A model generated the notes under the pieces. That model was not told where the DNA came from. It saw nothing but the letters and a program-made list of their open reading frames with translations, and ran no database searches. Positions 1 to 6,616 of a stretch of DNA of 7,742 nucleotides are shown piece after piece (position 1 is the stretch's first letter; each line of letters opens with the position of its first letter). Origin of the DNA: Candidatus Saccharimonadia bacterium (lineage in GTDB: Bacteria > Patescibacteriota > Saccharimonadia > Saccharimonadales > Saccharimonadaceae); the NCBI GenBank assembly GCA_023262335.1, contig JALRBE010000050.1, positions 1-7,742 on the forward strand, read 5' to 3'. The position numbers and the translations under genes were made by a program.

Positions 1-1082
1 AGATCGCCGTCGTCGCTCAGCGTTGGCAAGTCACCGCTACGTATGGTGAGATTCTGGCCATGCACCACGGAAAGATACTTCTTGTTGAAATACACTTTCA
101 GAACGGCTTGGAGTGGCTGGCCATCGGCCGGGTACGTGCCTATCGGCACCGAACGCTCGATATCAACTGAGGCATAGCCGACGGTCCGCTCGTTTTTTTC
201 GTCAGGGGTGGTCGCGTACGTAATCAATTTGTCATCATACGGGTTGAAGCTCTCCACCTGCGCCGCGAGCGGCCTCGACAACGTCATGTCGCTCAGGTTC
301 ACCCGGCGAACCGTATCGTCAGTCTGCACGAACAACAGCCTGTCGCCACCGCCAGCAAATACGACTTTGCTCGGCTGAATGCCAAGCGCGGCACTGACGT
401 TCACCGTCTTTGCCGGTTCGTCGCGGTCGACCAACAGCCATTCCGTTTTGTCGCCGTCAAACGTATGCTTGATCAAAACGGCTTCTTCGTTTTGGCTCCA
501 ACTTTCCATGGCGAACGAGTGCGGCACGCCTGCCGCCGGAGCCGTGTACGCAGCAGCGGGAATGGTCATGGTCGTATAGCGTACGGAATCTCCTTGAATA
601 TCGGCAAGCTCGAACACGGGCTGATCGGCAGCAGGGTGAACAAGCAACCATTTGTGACCAGGCGATGCTAAACTGCCGGCAAGCGACGGAAAGACGCGCT
701 GAGACTGCGGCGTCAGCTTGGTCGGAATCATGCGCGCGTAATTAATCCATCCGATCTGGCCAGGTTTGATGACGATCGATTTTTTCCATGTCCTATACCC
801 GCTGCGGTCAAAACTCACGCTATGATTGCCGCTTGCTACGGTCGCCTTCGTATTCGTGCGCGTGCCAAGAGTCAGTTCGTCGAGCGTCACGGTCGCGCCG
901 CTCGGCACGCTGGCAAATTGCAGCAACCCGCCTTGCTCGAGCCGGCCATCCTTTTGACTGAAGGAGTATCCTAGCACAACGAGCATAAGCAAGCTGACGA
1001 TGACGATGACAGATACCGTCATGACGCCGTAAACGGCTGCGCGGATGAGCGACTGACGGCGTTTCGAAGCGGGCTTTTTCAT
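1..1082 (-). CDS. PEGA-domain membrane-anchored protein, partial (C-terminus outside window)
   Basis: Reading the minus strand from the ATG at 1082 gives 360 uninterrupted codons that run off the left edge, so the stop is not in the window. Residues 1-13 are basic (start MKKPASKRRQ). Residues 14-38 are a hydrophobic membrane segment, giving one anchor with the rest probably outside the cytoplasm. Residues about 52-112 match a PEGA domain, including FASVPSGATVTLDE, then a GxH-type turn (SGNHSVSFDRSGY) and a beta strand ending in KSIVIKPGQ. PEGA domains are found in surface and envelope proteins, but their ligand is usually unknown. The remainder (from about 120) is rich in beta-type strands with short repeats of the kind FxLADIxGDS and LLFVQTDDTVRRVNL, resembling a beta-propeller or WD-like fold; this is inference. 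No cysteine is present. No Shine-Dalgarno site precedes the ATG; an extended -10 lies only 9 bases upstream. It is transcribed divergently from the DUF4367-like gene. The PEGA call is fairly sure; the biological role is unknown. Confidence 0.85.
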   Translation of the reverse strand, partial: MKKPASKRRQSLIRAAVYGVMTVSVIVIVSLLMLVVLGYSFSQKDGRLEQGGLLQFASVPSGATVTLDELTLGTRTNTKATVASGNHSVSFDRSGYRTWKKSIVIKPGQIGWINYARMIPTKLTPQSQRVFPSLAGSLASPGHKWLLVHPAADQPVFELADIQGDSVRYTTMTIPAAAYTAPAAGVPHSFAMESWSQNEEAVLIKHTFDGDKTEWLLVDRDEPAKTVNVSAALGIQPSKVVFAGGGDRLLFVQTDDTVRRVNLSDMTLSRPLAAQVESFNPYDDKLITYATTPDEKNERTVGYASVDIERSVPIGTYPADGQPLQAVLKVYFNKKYLSVVHGQNLTIRSGDLPTLSDDGD

Positions 1083-1091
1083 TCACCCATA

Positions 1092-1100
1092 AGTATAACA
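1092..1100 (-). promoter_or_regulatory. Extended -10 promoter for the PEGA-domain gene
   Basis: On the minus strand this reads TGTTATACT, an extended -10 (TG, one base, then TATACT). No convincing -35 is visible 16-18 bases upstream, as is usual for extended -10 promoters. The box ends 9 bases before the ATG at 1082, so the mRNA would begin 2-4 bases from, or at, the start codon. The same motif style precedes gltX, the DUF3048 gene, the Nudix gene and the tRNA-like gene. Confidence 0.55.
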
Positions 1101-1123
1101 GGTTCGCGCAGGCGGATTCGCTA

Positions 1124-1152
1124 TTGCAAAATGCGCAGGCAGTACCTAAGAT
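1124..1152 (+). promoter_or_regulatory. Candidate promoter for the DUF4367-like gene
   Basis: TTGCAA (1124-1129) and TAAGAT (1147-1152) are separated by 17 bases. An overlapping GATAAT at 1150-1155 is an alternative -10. Unlike the other promoters here, it has no TGn extension and leaves a leader of about 27 bases, which holds a ribosome-binding site. It is weaker than the others. It shares the 103-base gap with the minus-strand PEGA promoter, so the two genes could be co-regulated. Confidence 0.4.
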
Positions 1153-1174
1153 AATAAATACGAAATAGCCATAA

Positions 1175-1182
1175 AGGGGATA
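1175..1182 (+). promoter_or_regulatory. Ribosome-binding site, AGGGGATA
   Basis: AGGGGATA lies three bases before the ATG at 1186. The identical eight-base string stands at the identical distance before the response-regulator ATG at 6617. It is a G-rich, Shine-Dalgarno-like purine run rather than the perfect GGAGG, and it supports 1186 as the start. Confidence 0.55.
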
Positions 1183-1185
1183 GGC

Positions 1186-2148
1186 ATGAACAAACAAGGA
1201 ACCATAACCGTCGGTGGGCAGGCGTACGACGCCGTAACAGGACTGCCGATAGCCGAGACTGCCGCGGTACCGCAACCGGAACCGAGTGCCGCGCACACGG
1301 CCACTTCCCACGCAGCGAAAATCCATGTCACGACGCAGCGTTCCTCGACCCTCAACCGCAAGTTCGTCGGCCAGCCAAAAAGGCTCCGCACGGACATCAC
1401 CACGGCGCACCGCACGACGCCCGTCGCCTCCCAAACGGTTCATAAGCAAACGCATCCCCACGTCAAGCGCTTCGCGCCGCACCCGACCGCGGTTACCCGG
1501 CCAACCGAATCTCATGCCCCTGCCGTCGTGCACCCGCACGTTGCCAAAGCCCATGCGTTGTCTGCAGCCAAGGCGGAACCGCGAAGTGCCGTTCACGTTC
1601 CAGCCCGCGACACCGGCCGCGATACGATAGCGCGCGCCATCGAGAACAGCCACCCTCAGCGCGGAACGCATAAATCAAAGTTCTGGCAACGCCAGCGTGT
1701 CACGAGCATCGTGGCGGCAACCTTCGCGCTCGTGTTGCTTGGCGGCTACTTCACGTACTTGAACATGCCAAGCTTGTCGGTCCGCGTCGCCGCGGCGCAG
1801 GCTGGTATCGACGCAGCGTACCCTGACTACCACCCAGATGGCTACGCCCTGAACGGCCCGGTCACGTACACAGACGGCCGCGTCAGCATGAACTTCAAAG
1901 CGAACGCCAGCGAAGCCAACTTCACCGTCAACCAGAGCGAAAGCGGCTGGGATTCCACTGCCGTGCTCGACAATTACGTCTTGCCACGCGCCGGCAGCAG
2001 CTACATGCCGTTTACGGAACGTGGCCTGACCATTTATACCTTCGGCAATAACGCCGCTTGGGTCAACGGCGGCATACTGTACACCATCGACGGCGACGCG
2101 CCGCTCAGCAACGAGCAGATCCGTCGTATCGCGACAAGCCTCCTTTAA
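1186..2148 (+). CDS. DUF4367-like membrane protein with long disordered His-rich N-terminal region
   Basis: This 320-residue protein has three parts. Residues 1-21 (ITVGGQAYDAVTGLP) form a short conserved-looking head. Residues about 22-165 are low-complexity and rich in His, Thr, Pro, Ala, Arg and Lys, with many HxH/HPH pairs and one ordered-looking motif, QRSSTLNRKFV. Residues about 172-191 are a membrane segment, and 195-320 are a compact domain. That last domain contains DGYALNGPVTYTDGRV, SGWDSTAVLDNYV, LTIYTFGNNAAWVNGG and a C-terminal SNEQIRRIATSLL. I recognise this as the DUF4367-like domain of Saccharibacteria membrane proteins; its function is not known. Topology should place the disordered part in the cytoplasm and the globular domain outside (inference from the basic residues before the membrane segment). 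It has no cysteine. The start is set by the AGGGGATA site. The stop is followed within 5 bases by the gltX -10. Confidence 0.85.
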   Translation: MNKQGTITVGGQAYDAVTGLPIAETAAVPQPEPSAAHTATSHAAKIHVTTQRSSTLNRKFVGQPKRLRTDITTAHRTTPVASQTVHKQTHPHVKRFAPHPTAVTRPTESHAPAVVHPHVAKAHALSAAKAEPRSAVHVPARDTGRDTIARAIENSHPQRGTHKSKFWQRQRVTSIVAATFALVLLGGYFTYLNMPSLSVRVAAAQAGIDAAYPDYHPDGYALNGPVTYTDGRVSMNFKANASEANFTVNQSESGWDSTAVLDNYVLPRAGSSYMPFTERGLTIYTFGNNAAWVNGGILYTIDGDAPLSNEQIRRIATSLL

Positions 2149-2159
2149 TCTGTTATAAT
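2131..2159 (+). promoter_or_regulatory. gltX promoter (extended -10, leaderless geometry)
   Basis: A perfect extended -10, TGT-TATAAT (2151-2159), lies 17 bases after GCGACA (2131-2136), a partial -35 that keeps the GACA half. The -35 lies inside the end of the upstream gene. Only 7 bases separate the -10 from the gltX ATG at 2167, so a standard start point falls on or next to the A of the start codon and no ribosome-binding site fits. Confidence 0.75.
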
Positions 2160-2166
2160 AGCTCCA

Positions 2167-3606
2167 ATGAGCGACTCTTCAAAAATCGTCCGAACGCGCT
2201 TCGCGCCGAGCCCCACCGGCTACTTGCATGTCGGCGGCATCCGAACGGCCCTGTTCGCGTTTTTGGTGGCACGTCAAGCCGGCGGCCAATTCGTGCTACG
2301 CTTCGAAGACACCGATAAAAAGCGCGAGGTCGCAGGCAGCGCCGAACACCTGATCGCCAGCCTTAACGCCATTGGCATTACCTACGACGAAGGCCCCGAC
2401 ATCGGCGGTCCGGCAGGCCCGTACGTGCAAAGCCAACGACTTGAACGCTACAAAGAGTGGGCGCAAAAACTTATCGACCAAGGCAGGGCATACGCGGACC
2501 CATACACGAGCGAAGAAGTGCAGGCATTCCGCGAGCAGGCGCAGGCAAACAAGCAAGCGTTCCTGTTCCGCAACTACCGCCCCGAAAACCCGCCAGCATG
2601 GGACGGTACGACGCCGCTGCGTTTCAAGTCGGAACCCAAAAGCTACACCTACCACGACGAAGTCATGGGCGATGTCACCACCAGCCCCGAAGTCGTCGAC
2701 GATTTCATACTCATAAAGTCGGATGGCTACCCAACGTACAACTTCGCGCATATCGTCGATGACGCCGAGATGAACATCACCCATGTGATTCGTGGCCAAG
2801 AGTTCATAAGTAGCATGCCGAATTATCTGGCTCTGTATGAAGCTCTAGGGCTCGAACTGCCAGTTTTCGCGCACATGCCACACATCATGAACGAGCAGGG
2901 CAACAAAAAACTCGGCAAGCGTGACGGCGCGAAGGACGTTTTGGACTATTTGCGCGACGGCTACTTGCCAGAAACCATGATGAGCTTCATTGCCACCATG
3001 GGCTGGAACGACGGCACCGAGCAAGAAGTGTTTACGAAGGAAGAACTGATTGAAAAGTTCAGCCTGGACCGCGTACAAAAAAGCGGCGCGCGTTTTGACG
3101 AAAAGCGCCTGCTGTGGATGAACGGGCAGTTCATTCGCGAACTTGCGCTTGACGATCTATGGGGCAGAGCGGTTGATTTTTGGCCAGCCGAAGCGTCATC
3201 TGCCGACGAAGAATACAAAAGGGAAGTCTTGGCACTGGCGCAAGACCGCCTCAAAACGCTCGCCGATTTGCCTGCGCTCACCACGTTCTTCTTTACGGAA
3301 CCCACACCAAACTGGGCACTCATCGACGACAACAAGCAGCTGAAAAAACTTGACCGTGCACGCCAGGTAGAATTGCTCCAGGCAGCCATGCAAGCTATAG
3401 AAGTGTCCGACTTCACCACAGAAGCACTTCAAATAACACTCAACTCGCTCCTCGAATCAACAGGCGAGAAGCCCAGTACCCTCTTTAGCCTCATCCGCTT
3501 CGCGCTTACATGGGCGCCGTTCAGCCCCGGCTTGCCCGAGACCATGGCGATCCTTGGCCGTGAACGAACCCTTGCGCGGCTCGCATCGGCAATCACCGCA
3601 GCATAA
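2167..3606 (+). CDS. gltX: Glutamyl-tRNA synthetase
   Basis: A class I aminoacyl-tRNA synthetase that joins glutamate to tRNA-Glu using ATP in the cytoplasm. The 479-residue length is typical for bacterial GluRS. The opening RFAPSPTGYLHVGG (residues 11-24) is the family signature with the HIGH-equivalent HVGG at 21-24. LRFEDTD follows near 44. KKLGKRD (247-253) is the KMSKS-equivalent loop. The C-terminal part (about 310-479) is the helical anticodon-binding region. The zinc-binding cysteines found in some GluRS proteins after the first half of the Rossmann fold are absent; the protein has no cysteine at all. No GlnRS gene is in the window. Many bacteria of this type use a non-discriminating GluRS plus an amidotransferase, but the sequence here does not settle that. 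The gene is probably translated from a leaderless mRNA. A tRNA-Glu-like gene without an anticodon arm lies about 3.9 kb downstream. Confidence 0.97.
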   Translation: MSDSSKIVRTRFAPSPTGYLHVGGIRTALFAFLVARQAGGQFVLRFEDTDKKREVAGSAEHLIASLNAIGITYDEGPDIGGPAGPYVQSQRLERYKEWAQKLIDQGRAYADPYTSEEVQAFREQAQANKQAFLFRNYRPENPPAWDGTTPLRFKSEPKSYTYHDEVMGDVTTSPEVVDDFILIKSDGYPTYNFAHIVDDAEMNITHVIRGQEFISSMPNYLALYEALGLELPVFAHMPHIMNEQGNKKLGKRDGAKDVLDYLRDGYLPETMMSFIATMGWNDGTEQEVFTKEELIEKFSLDRVQKSGARFDEKRLLWMNGQFIRELALDDLWGRAVDFWPAEASSADEEYKREVLALAQDRLKTLADLPALTTFFFTEPTPNWALIDDNKQLKKLDRARQVELLQAAMQAIEVSDFTTEALQITLNSLLESTGEKPSTLFSLIRFALTWAPFSPGLPETMAILGRERTLARLASAITAA

Positions 3607-3769
3607 AAGTAGTGACAACTGCTACTACGTACGCTGTTTGGAATTTAAAACTATCGATACTCAACATAGGCACAAAGCGTGGCCTGAAGATACCGCACAG
3701 CCGCTCAACCGCTTGGCAACTTCGTTATTTTCAGCTTCCCGTGACATCTGCACCGACCCGAGACGACGA

Positions 3770-3870
3770 GTAGCAAAAGTAGCGAGTAATTCGAGAGAGT
3801 CAGTCCAGAATCCGTAACCGAATTATCATTCTGGACCGCTTGCGTTCTCTCGAGACGATGCTTTTGCTGC
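3770..3870. repeat. Three-tier nested inverted repeat (rod-like hairpin, candidate structured RNA)
   Basis: Three arms pair in nested order. 3770-3779 pairs with 3861-3870 (core AGCAAAAG/CTTTTGCT, 10 bp with one wobble). 3791-3798 pairs with 3846-3853 (TCGAGAGA/TCTCTCGA, 8 bp). 3803-3811 pairs with 3828-3836 (GTCCAGAAT/ATTCTGGAC, 9 bp). Internal loops are 11/7 and 4/9 bases, and the terminal loop is 16 bases (3812-3827). Three perfect arms in register are very unlikely by chance. A long rod with internal bubbles is reminiscent of 6S-type RNA in general shape only. No confident promoter or terminator was found for it, so the strand is undetermined. Confidence 0.6.
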
Positions 3871-3883
3871 GAGGAGTCGCGGA

Positions 3884-3918
3884 GAAGGGAAGGAGTCACG
3901 AGCTTTTCGCTTCCTTTT
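3884..3918. repeat. Alternative hairpin competing with the next stem
   Basis: GAAGGGAAG (3884-3892) can pair with CTTCCTTTT (3910-3918): 9 pairs, two of them G-U. The 3' arm is the same sequence that forms the left arm of the stronger hairpin at 3910-3935, so the two stems are mutually exclusive on one strand. Imperfect direct repeats GGAGTCGCG (3873-3881) and GGAGTCACG (3892-3900) flank the left arm. Confidence 0.3.
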
Positions 3919-3935
3919 GTCGATACAAAAGGAAG
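3910..3935. repeat. Perfect 11-bp hairpin with CGAT loop
   Basis: CTTCCTTTTGT (3910-3920) pairs perfectly with ACAAAAGGAAG (3925-3935) across a four-base loop. Neither side is followed by a T-run long enough to call a standard intrinsic terminator on the plus strand. It could be an mRNA 3'-end structure for gltX or part of a small RNA. Confidence 0.55.
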
Positions 3936-3942
3936 ATTCTTG

Positions 3943-3962
3943 GTTCTTGGAATTACAAGAAC
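3943..3962. repeat. 7-bp hairpin upstream of the DUF3048 promoter
   Basis: GTTCTTG (3943-3949) pairs with CAAGAAC (3956-3962) around a six-base loop. It lies 8 bases after the preceding perfect hairpin and directly before the promoter region of the DUF3048 gene. Confidence 0.4.
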
Positions 3963-3982
3963 AAATAATTATCCAATTTGTT
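3960..3982. promoter_or_regulatory. Dyad overlapping the DUF3048 promoter, candidate operator
   Basis: AACAAAT (3960-3966) and ATTTGTT (3976-3982) form a 7-bp inverted repeat separated by 9 bases. The right half overlaps the TG extension and first base of the -10, and the left half sits where a -35 would be. A dimeric repressor bound here would block the promoter. The region is AT-rich, so some of this symmetry may be chance. Confidence 0.3.
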
Positions 3983-3987
3983 ACAAT
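3979..3987 (+). promoter_or_regulatory. Extended -10 promoter for the DUF3048-kinase-regulator unit
   Basis: TGT-TACAAT matches the extended -10 used elsewhere in the window. No good -35 is present at 16-18 bases. It leaves 12 bases before the ATG at 4000, so the leader would be about 4-6 bases, too short for a ribosome-binding site. Confidence 0.6.
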
Positions 3988-3999
3988 AGTGCTTAAGCT

Positions 4000-5085
4000 A
4001 TGCGAGCGCTTCATCAATCATTCGTTGCCAGGTTGCGCGCCTGGACAAAGCTCCATCATACGGCCACGTTCGCTCTCGCGGCGGCCGGCGTTTTGCTCGC
4101 CACGGCTATCGTCGTGGTCGTCTTTATGTTCAAGCCGCCGCAAGCTGGCGCGCCCAAGGTAGCCGCTTCGCCGACGCCAAAGCCGGCACCAGTATATTAT
4201 TCGCCACTCACCGGCGAAAAGATTCCCGACCAAGCAAGCAGCCAGCAAGCCGTCACCGGCATTATGATCGAAAACAGCCCCGATGCGCGGCCACAGTCGG
4301 GAATAAAGCCGGCAGGCGTCGTGTTCGAGGCCATCGCCGAAGGCGGAATCACGCGCTTTTTGGCCCTCTACCAGAACGACAAACCGCAACTGGTCGGACC
4401 CGTGCGAAGCGTCCGCCTGCACTACGTGGATTGGGTCGCGCCGTTCCAAGCCAGCGTGGCGCACATCGGCGGCAGCAAGTTCGCGCTCGACGAAGTACGC
4501 AACGGCACCTACCGCGACATCGACCAGTTCTTCAACGCACCCAGCTATTGGCGCGCGACCGACCGTTATGCGCCTCACAACGTCTACACGAGCTTCGAGC
4601 GGCTCGACGCGCTGAACCAAAAGAAGGGGTACACGAATTCGGTGTTCACCGCCTGGCCTCGCAAAGACGGCGCCCCGGCAAAAACGCCGAACGCGACCGT
4701 CATCGACGTGAAAATGAGCGGCATTCCGTACAATAGCCATTACCAATACGACGCGACATCGAACACCTACCTGCGATCCCAAGGCGGCGCGCAGCATCTT
4801 GACCGCGAAGCCGGCCAAGTGGCGCCAACGAACGTCATCGTGCTCGACACCGTGATGACCAAAGTCTTCGAAGACGGCTACCGCGAGCAGATCACCACCA
4901 TTGGCAGCGGACGGGCGCGAGTGTTCCAAAACGGCACCGTCACCGAGGGTACCTGGACCAAAAAAGACCGCGGCAGCCAAATCAGCTTCACTGACGCCGA
5001 CGGCAAGGAAATCCCACTGAGCCGCGGCCAGACCTGGATCAGCGCGGTTCCGGCCAACCAAGGCGGAGGCGTGACGTGGAAGTAG
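4000..5085 (+). CDS. YerB-like DUF3048 extracytoplasmic protein
   Basis: This 361-residue protein has a basic N-terminus, a membrane segment at about 21-44 and a Pro/Ala/Lys linker (about 46-64). The rest is a complete DUF3048 (YerB-type) body. Recognisable conserved blocks are MIENSPDARPQSGI (89-102), EGGITRFLALYQ (114-125), GPVRSVR (133-139), AHIGGS (154-159) and a C-terminal block ending GQTWISAVP. YerB of Bacillus is a lipoprotein of unknown function. Here there is no lipobox cysteine; in fact there is no cysteine, so the protein is anchored by an uncleaved helix. It heads a unit with a histidine kinase that overlaps its last 10 bases. Translational coupling is likely, and a role in envelope sensing or as a partner of the kinase is inference. 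The family assignment is firm; the function is unknown. Confidence 0.9.
   Translation: MRALHQSFVARLRAWTKLHHTATFALAAAGVLLATAIVVVVFMFKPPQAGAPKVAASPTPKPAPVYYSPLTGEKIPDQASSQQAVTGIMIENSPDARPQSGIKPAGVVFEAIAEGGITRFLALYQNDKPQLVGPVRSVRLHYVDWVAPFQASVAHIGGSKFALDEVRNGTYRDIDQFFNAPSYWRATDRYAPHNVYTSFERLDALNQKKGYTNSVFTAWPRKDGAPAKTPNATVIDVKMSGIPYNSHYQYDATSNTYLRSQGGAQHLDREAGQVAPTNVIVLDTVMTKVFEDGYREQITTIGSGRARVFQNGTVTEGTWTKKDRGSQISFTDADGKEIPLSRGQTWISAVPANQGGGVTWK
5065..5069 (+). promoter_or_regulatory. Ribosome-binding site GGAGG that selects the kinase GTG start
   Basis: A perfect GGAGG lies 6 bases before GTG 5076, inside the end of the DUF3048 gene. The in-frame ATG at 5109 has no such site. This favours the GTG and a 10-base overlap with the upstream gene. 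Confidence 0.5.
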
Positions 5086-6614
5086 GCCACAGGCCCTCGC
5101 CGCATAAAATGCGAGACTATTGGGCGCTCTACCGAAAAAGAACCTACGTGATCATATCGGCGACGCAAATCGCGTTCATGGTCGCGTTTTTTGGCATTCT
5201 GGAACTGCTTGGCATCGTACGGCTCGGCCTGGCGGGATTCTTCGCGACCGCGTTCGTGGCCGCCGCTGCCATGAACGTTTTCACGATCACGCTCATTCAC
5301 ATACTTGGCAGGCCGTTCCGCGACCTCGTGCAAGCGGTCGTGCTCGTCGCGGGCGAGCATTCGGGCGCCACGCCGCCGAATCCGAATCTGCCGCAGTACG
5401 AACGTGACGGCTTCCGCGATATCCTGCAGACCGTCTACGAGCTCGCGTCGAAGGAACCGGCTGCACCCGCACAGCAGGCAATCGTCGCCGATCAAGTGCT
5501 TGCAGCCGGCATAGACCACGCGGCCACGGGAGTCGTGATCATGAACCCTGCACGAGAAATCGTGTATAGCAATAGCAAAGCACCGGTTCGAGTCAGCCCA
5601 ACTGGCAAAAACATCCTGGAACTCGTGTTTCCGGAAGACGACACGCTCGCGCAGTGGCTCGACAAGGTCGACAAAACCAAAGTGAACGCCGAACACCAAT
5701 GGGCGCGCGTGGCGAGCAAGCTGCCGGGCGAACAAAACCGGCGCATATTCGACGTCGCCGTCAACTACCGCAAGGACAGCGAAGCCGAAACCGTCATCAC
5801 GCTGTTCGATCGCACGTCCACCTATATGCCCGAAGAGGACGAGCTCGATTTCATATCGTTCGCTGCTCACGAGCTACGCGGACCGATCACCGTCATCCGC
5901 GGCTATCTTGACGTGTTGCACGAAGAACTGAAGCCAGTGCTCAAGCAAGACCAAAAGGAACTGATCGAACGGCTCATCGTGACGTCGAACCGCCTGACGA
6001 GCTACGTCAACAACATCCTGAACGCGTCGCGCTACGACCGACGCCATTTGCGCCTGCATTTGTCAGAAGACAAAGTGCGCGCCATATACGACACGATCGC
6101 CGATGACATGCAGCTGCGTGCCAGCGCCCAGAACCGCTTGCTCGTAGCCGACATTCCCGACACGCTGCCGACCGTTGCCGTCGACATGGCAGCGGCAGGG
6201 GAGGTGCTCGGCAACTTGATCGACAACGCCATCAAATACAGCAACGAGGGCGGCCTAGTGCACGTCGTCGCAAGGGCGATTCCCGGTTTCGTCGAAATAT
6301 CAGTCGTCGACCGCGGCATCGGCATGCCGTCAAGCGTGTTGCCGAACCTGTTTCATAAATTCTACCGGTCGCAACGGTCACGTGAAACCGTCGCCGGCAC
6401 GGGCATCGGCCTGTATATCAGCAAGGCGATCGTCGCGTCGCACGGCGGCACTATCACCGCCCGCAGCACCGAGAACGAAGGCTCGACCTTCAGCTTCACG
6501 CTCCCTATTTACGACACGGTTGCGGAGAAGCTGCAAAAAAGCAATAATAGTAACCAGTCATTGATCGAGCACGGCAGCGGCTGGATCAGAAACCATTCAT
6601 TATACAGGGGATAA
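5076..6614 (+). CDS. Membrane sensor histidine kinase with PAS-like domain
   Basis: This 512-residue protein starts at GTG. Two membrane segments lie at about 24-47 and 50-77, with almost no extracellular loop, so it probably senses the membrane itself, a partner protein or a cytoplasmic signal. Residues about 138-250 look like a PAS-type domain (TGVVIMNPAREIVYSN). HisKA follows with FAAHELRGP (phospho-accepting His265). The HATPase domain has the N box NLIDNAIKYS (380-389), G1 box VDRGIGMP (411-418), F box FHKFYRS (426-432) and G2 box GTGIGLYISK (441-450), then SHGGTI. All catalytic motifs are intact. The C-terminal tail (about 480-512, Asn/Ser-rich) extends past the domain. ATG 5109 would remove 11 residues without affecting any domain. 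The regulator follows after 2 bases, so this is a cognate pair. No cysteine is present. Confidence 0.95.
   Translation: MEVGHRPSPHKMRDYWALYRKRTYVIISATQIAFMVAFFGILELLGIVRLGLAGFFATAFVAAAAMNVFTITLIHILGRPFRDLVQAVVLVAGEHSGATPPNPNLPQYERDGFRDILQTVYELASKEPAAPAQQAIVADQVLAAGIDHAATGVVIMNPAREIVYSNSKAPVRVSPTGKNILELVFPEDDTLAQWLDKVDKTKVNAEHQWARVASKLPGEQNRRIFDVAVNYRKDSEAETVITLFDRTSTYMPEEDELDFISFAAHELRGPITVIRGYLDVLHEELKPVLKQDQKELIERLIVTSNRLTSYVNNILNASRYDRRHLRLHLSEDKVRAIYDTIADDMQLRASAQNRLLVADIPDTLPTVAVDMAAAGEVLGNLIDNAIKYSNEGGLVHVVARAIPGFVEISVVDRGIGMPSSVLPNLFHKFYRSQRSRETVAGTGIGLYISKAIVASHGGTITARSTENEGSTFSFTLPIYDTVAEKLQKSNNSNQSLIEHGSGWIRNHSLYRG
6606..6613 (+). promoter_or_regulatory. Ribosome-binding site, AGGGGATA
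   Basis: AGGGGATA overlaps the kinase stop codon (TAA 6612-6614) and ends three bases before the regulator ATG. It is identical in sequence and spacing to the site before the DUF4367-like gene. Confidence 0.55.
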
Positions 6615-6616
6615 AC

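Larger units (their letters stand above)
3607..3999. other. Gene-free structured intergenic region
   Basis: About 390 bases without a believable coding region: the short reading frames here lack start signals and recognisable protein composition. The first 160 bases hold only a weak 5-bp stem (3609-3613 with 3624-3628) and no clear gltX terminator. From 3770 onward there is a dense series of inverted repeats, annotated separately, ending at the DUF3048 promoter. I do not recognise tmRNA, RNase P RNA, SRP RNA or a known riboswitch core. It may hold an unannotated small RNA, or be the 3' region of the gltX mRNA. Confidence 0.6.

Noticed and set aside
820..1671. 283-codon minus-strand reading frame
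   Set aside because: It lies opposite the DUF4367-like gene and the PEGA gene in a different frame. Its translation is Arg/Gly/Val-rich with no domain, as expected for an antisense shadow of GC-rich coding DNA.
3609..3628. GTAGT/ACTAC stem as gltX terminator
   Set aside because: Only 5 bp with a 10-base loop and no T-run after it.
3607..3999. tmRNA, SRP RNA, RNase P RNA or 6S RNA in the gene-free region
   Set aside because: None of their hallmark sequences is present (no tRNA-like 3' end, no GGAAGCAG-type SRP loop, no RNase P core). Only general rod shape suggests 6S.
4018..5061. 347-codon minus-strand reading frame opposite the DUF3048 gene
   Set aside because: The plus frame matches DUF3048 throughout. 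The minus frame is Ala/Arg/Val/Gly-rich, contains cysteines unlike every real gene here, and has no recognisable motif.
4878..5870. 330-codon minus-strand reading frame opposite the end of DUF3048 and the kinase
   Set aside because: It crosses two real genes, has shadow-like composition and no start signal.
5109..6614. Kinase starting at ATG 5109
   Set aside because: Possible, but no ribosome-binding site precedes it, while GTG 5076 has GGAGG at 6 bases. Kept as an alternative only.
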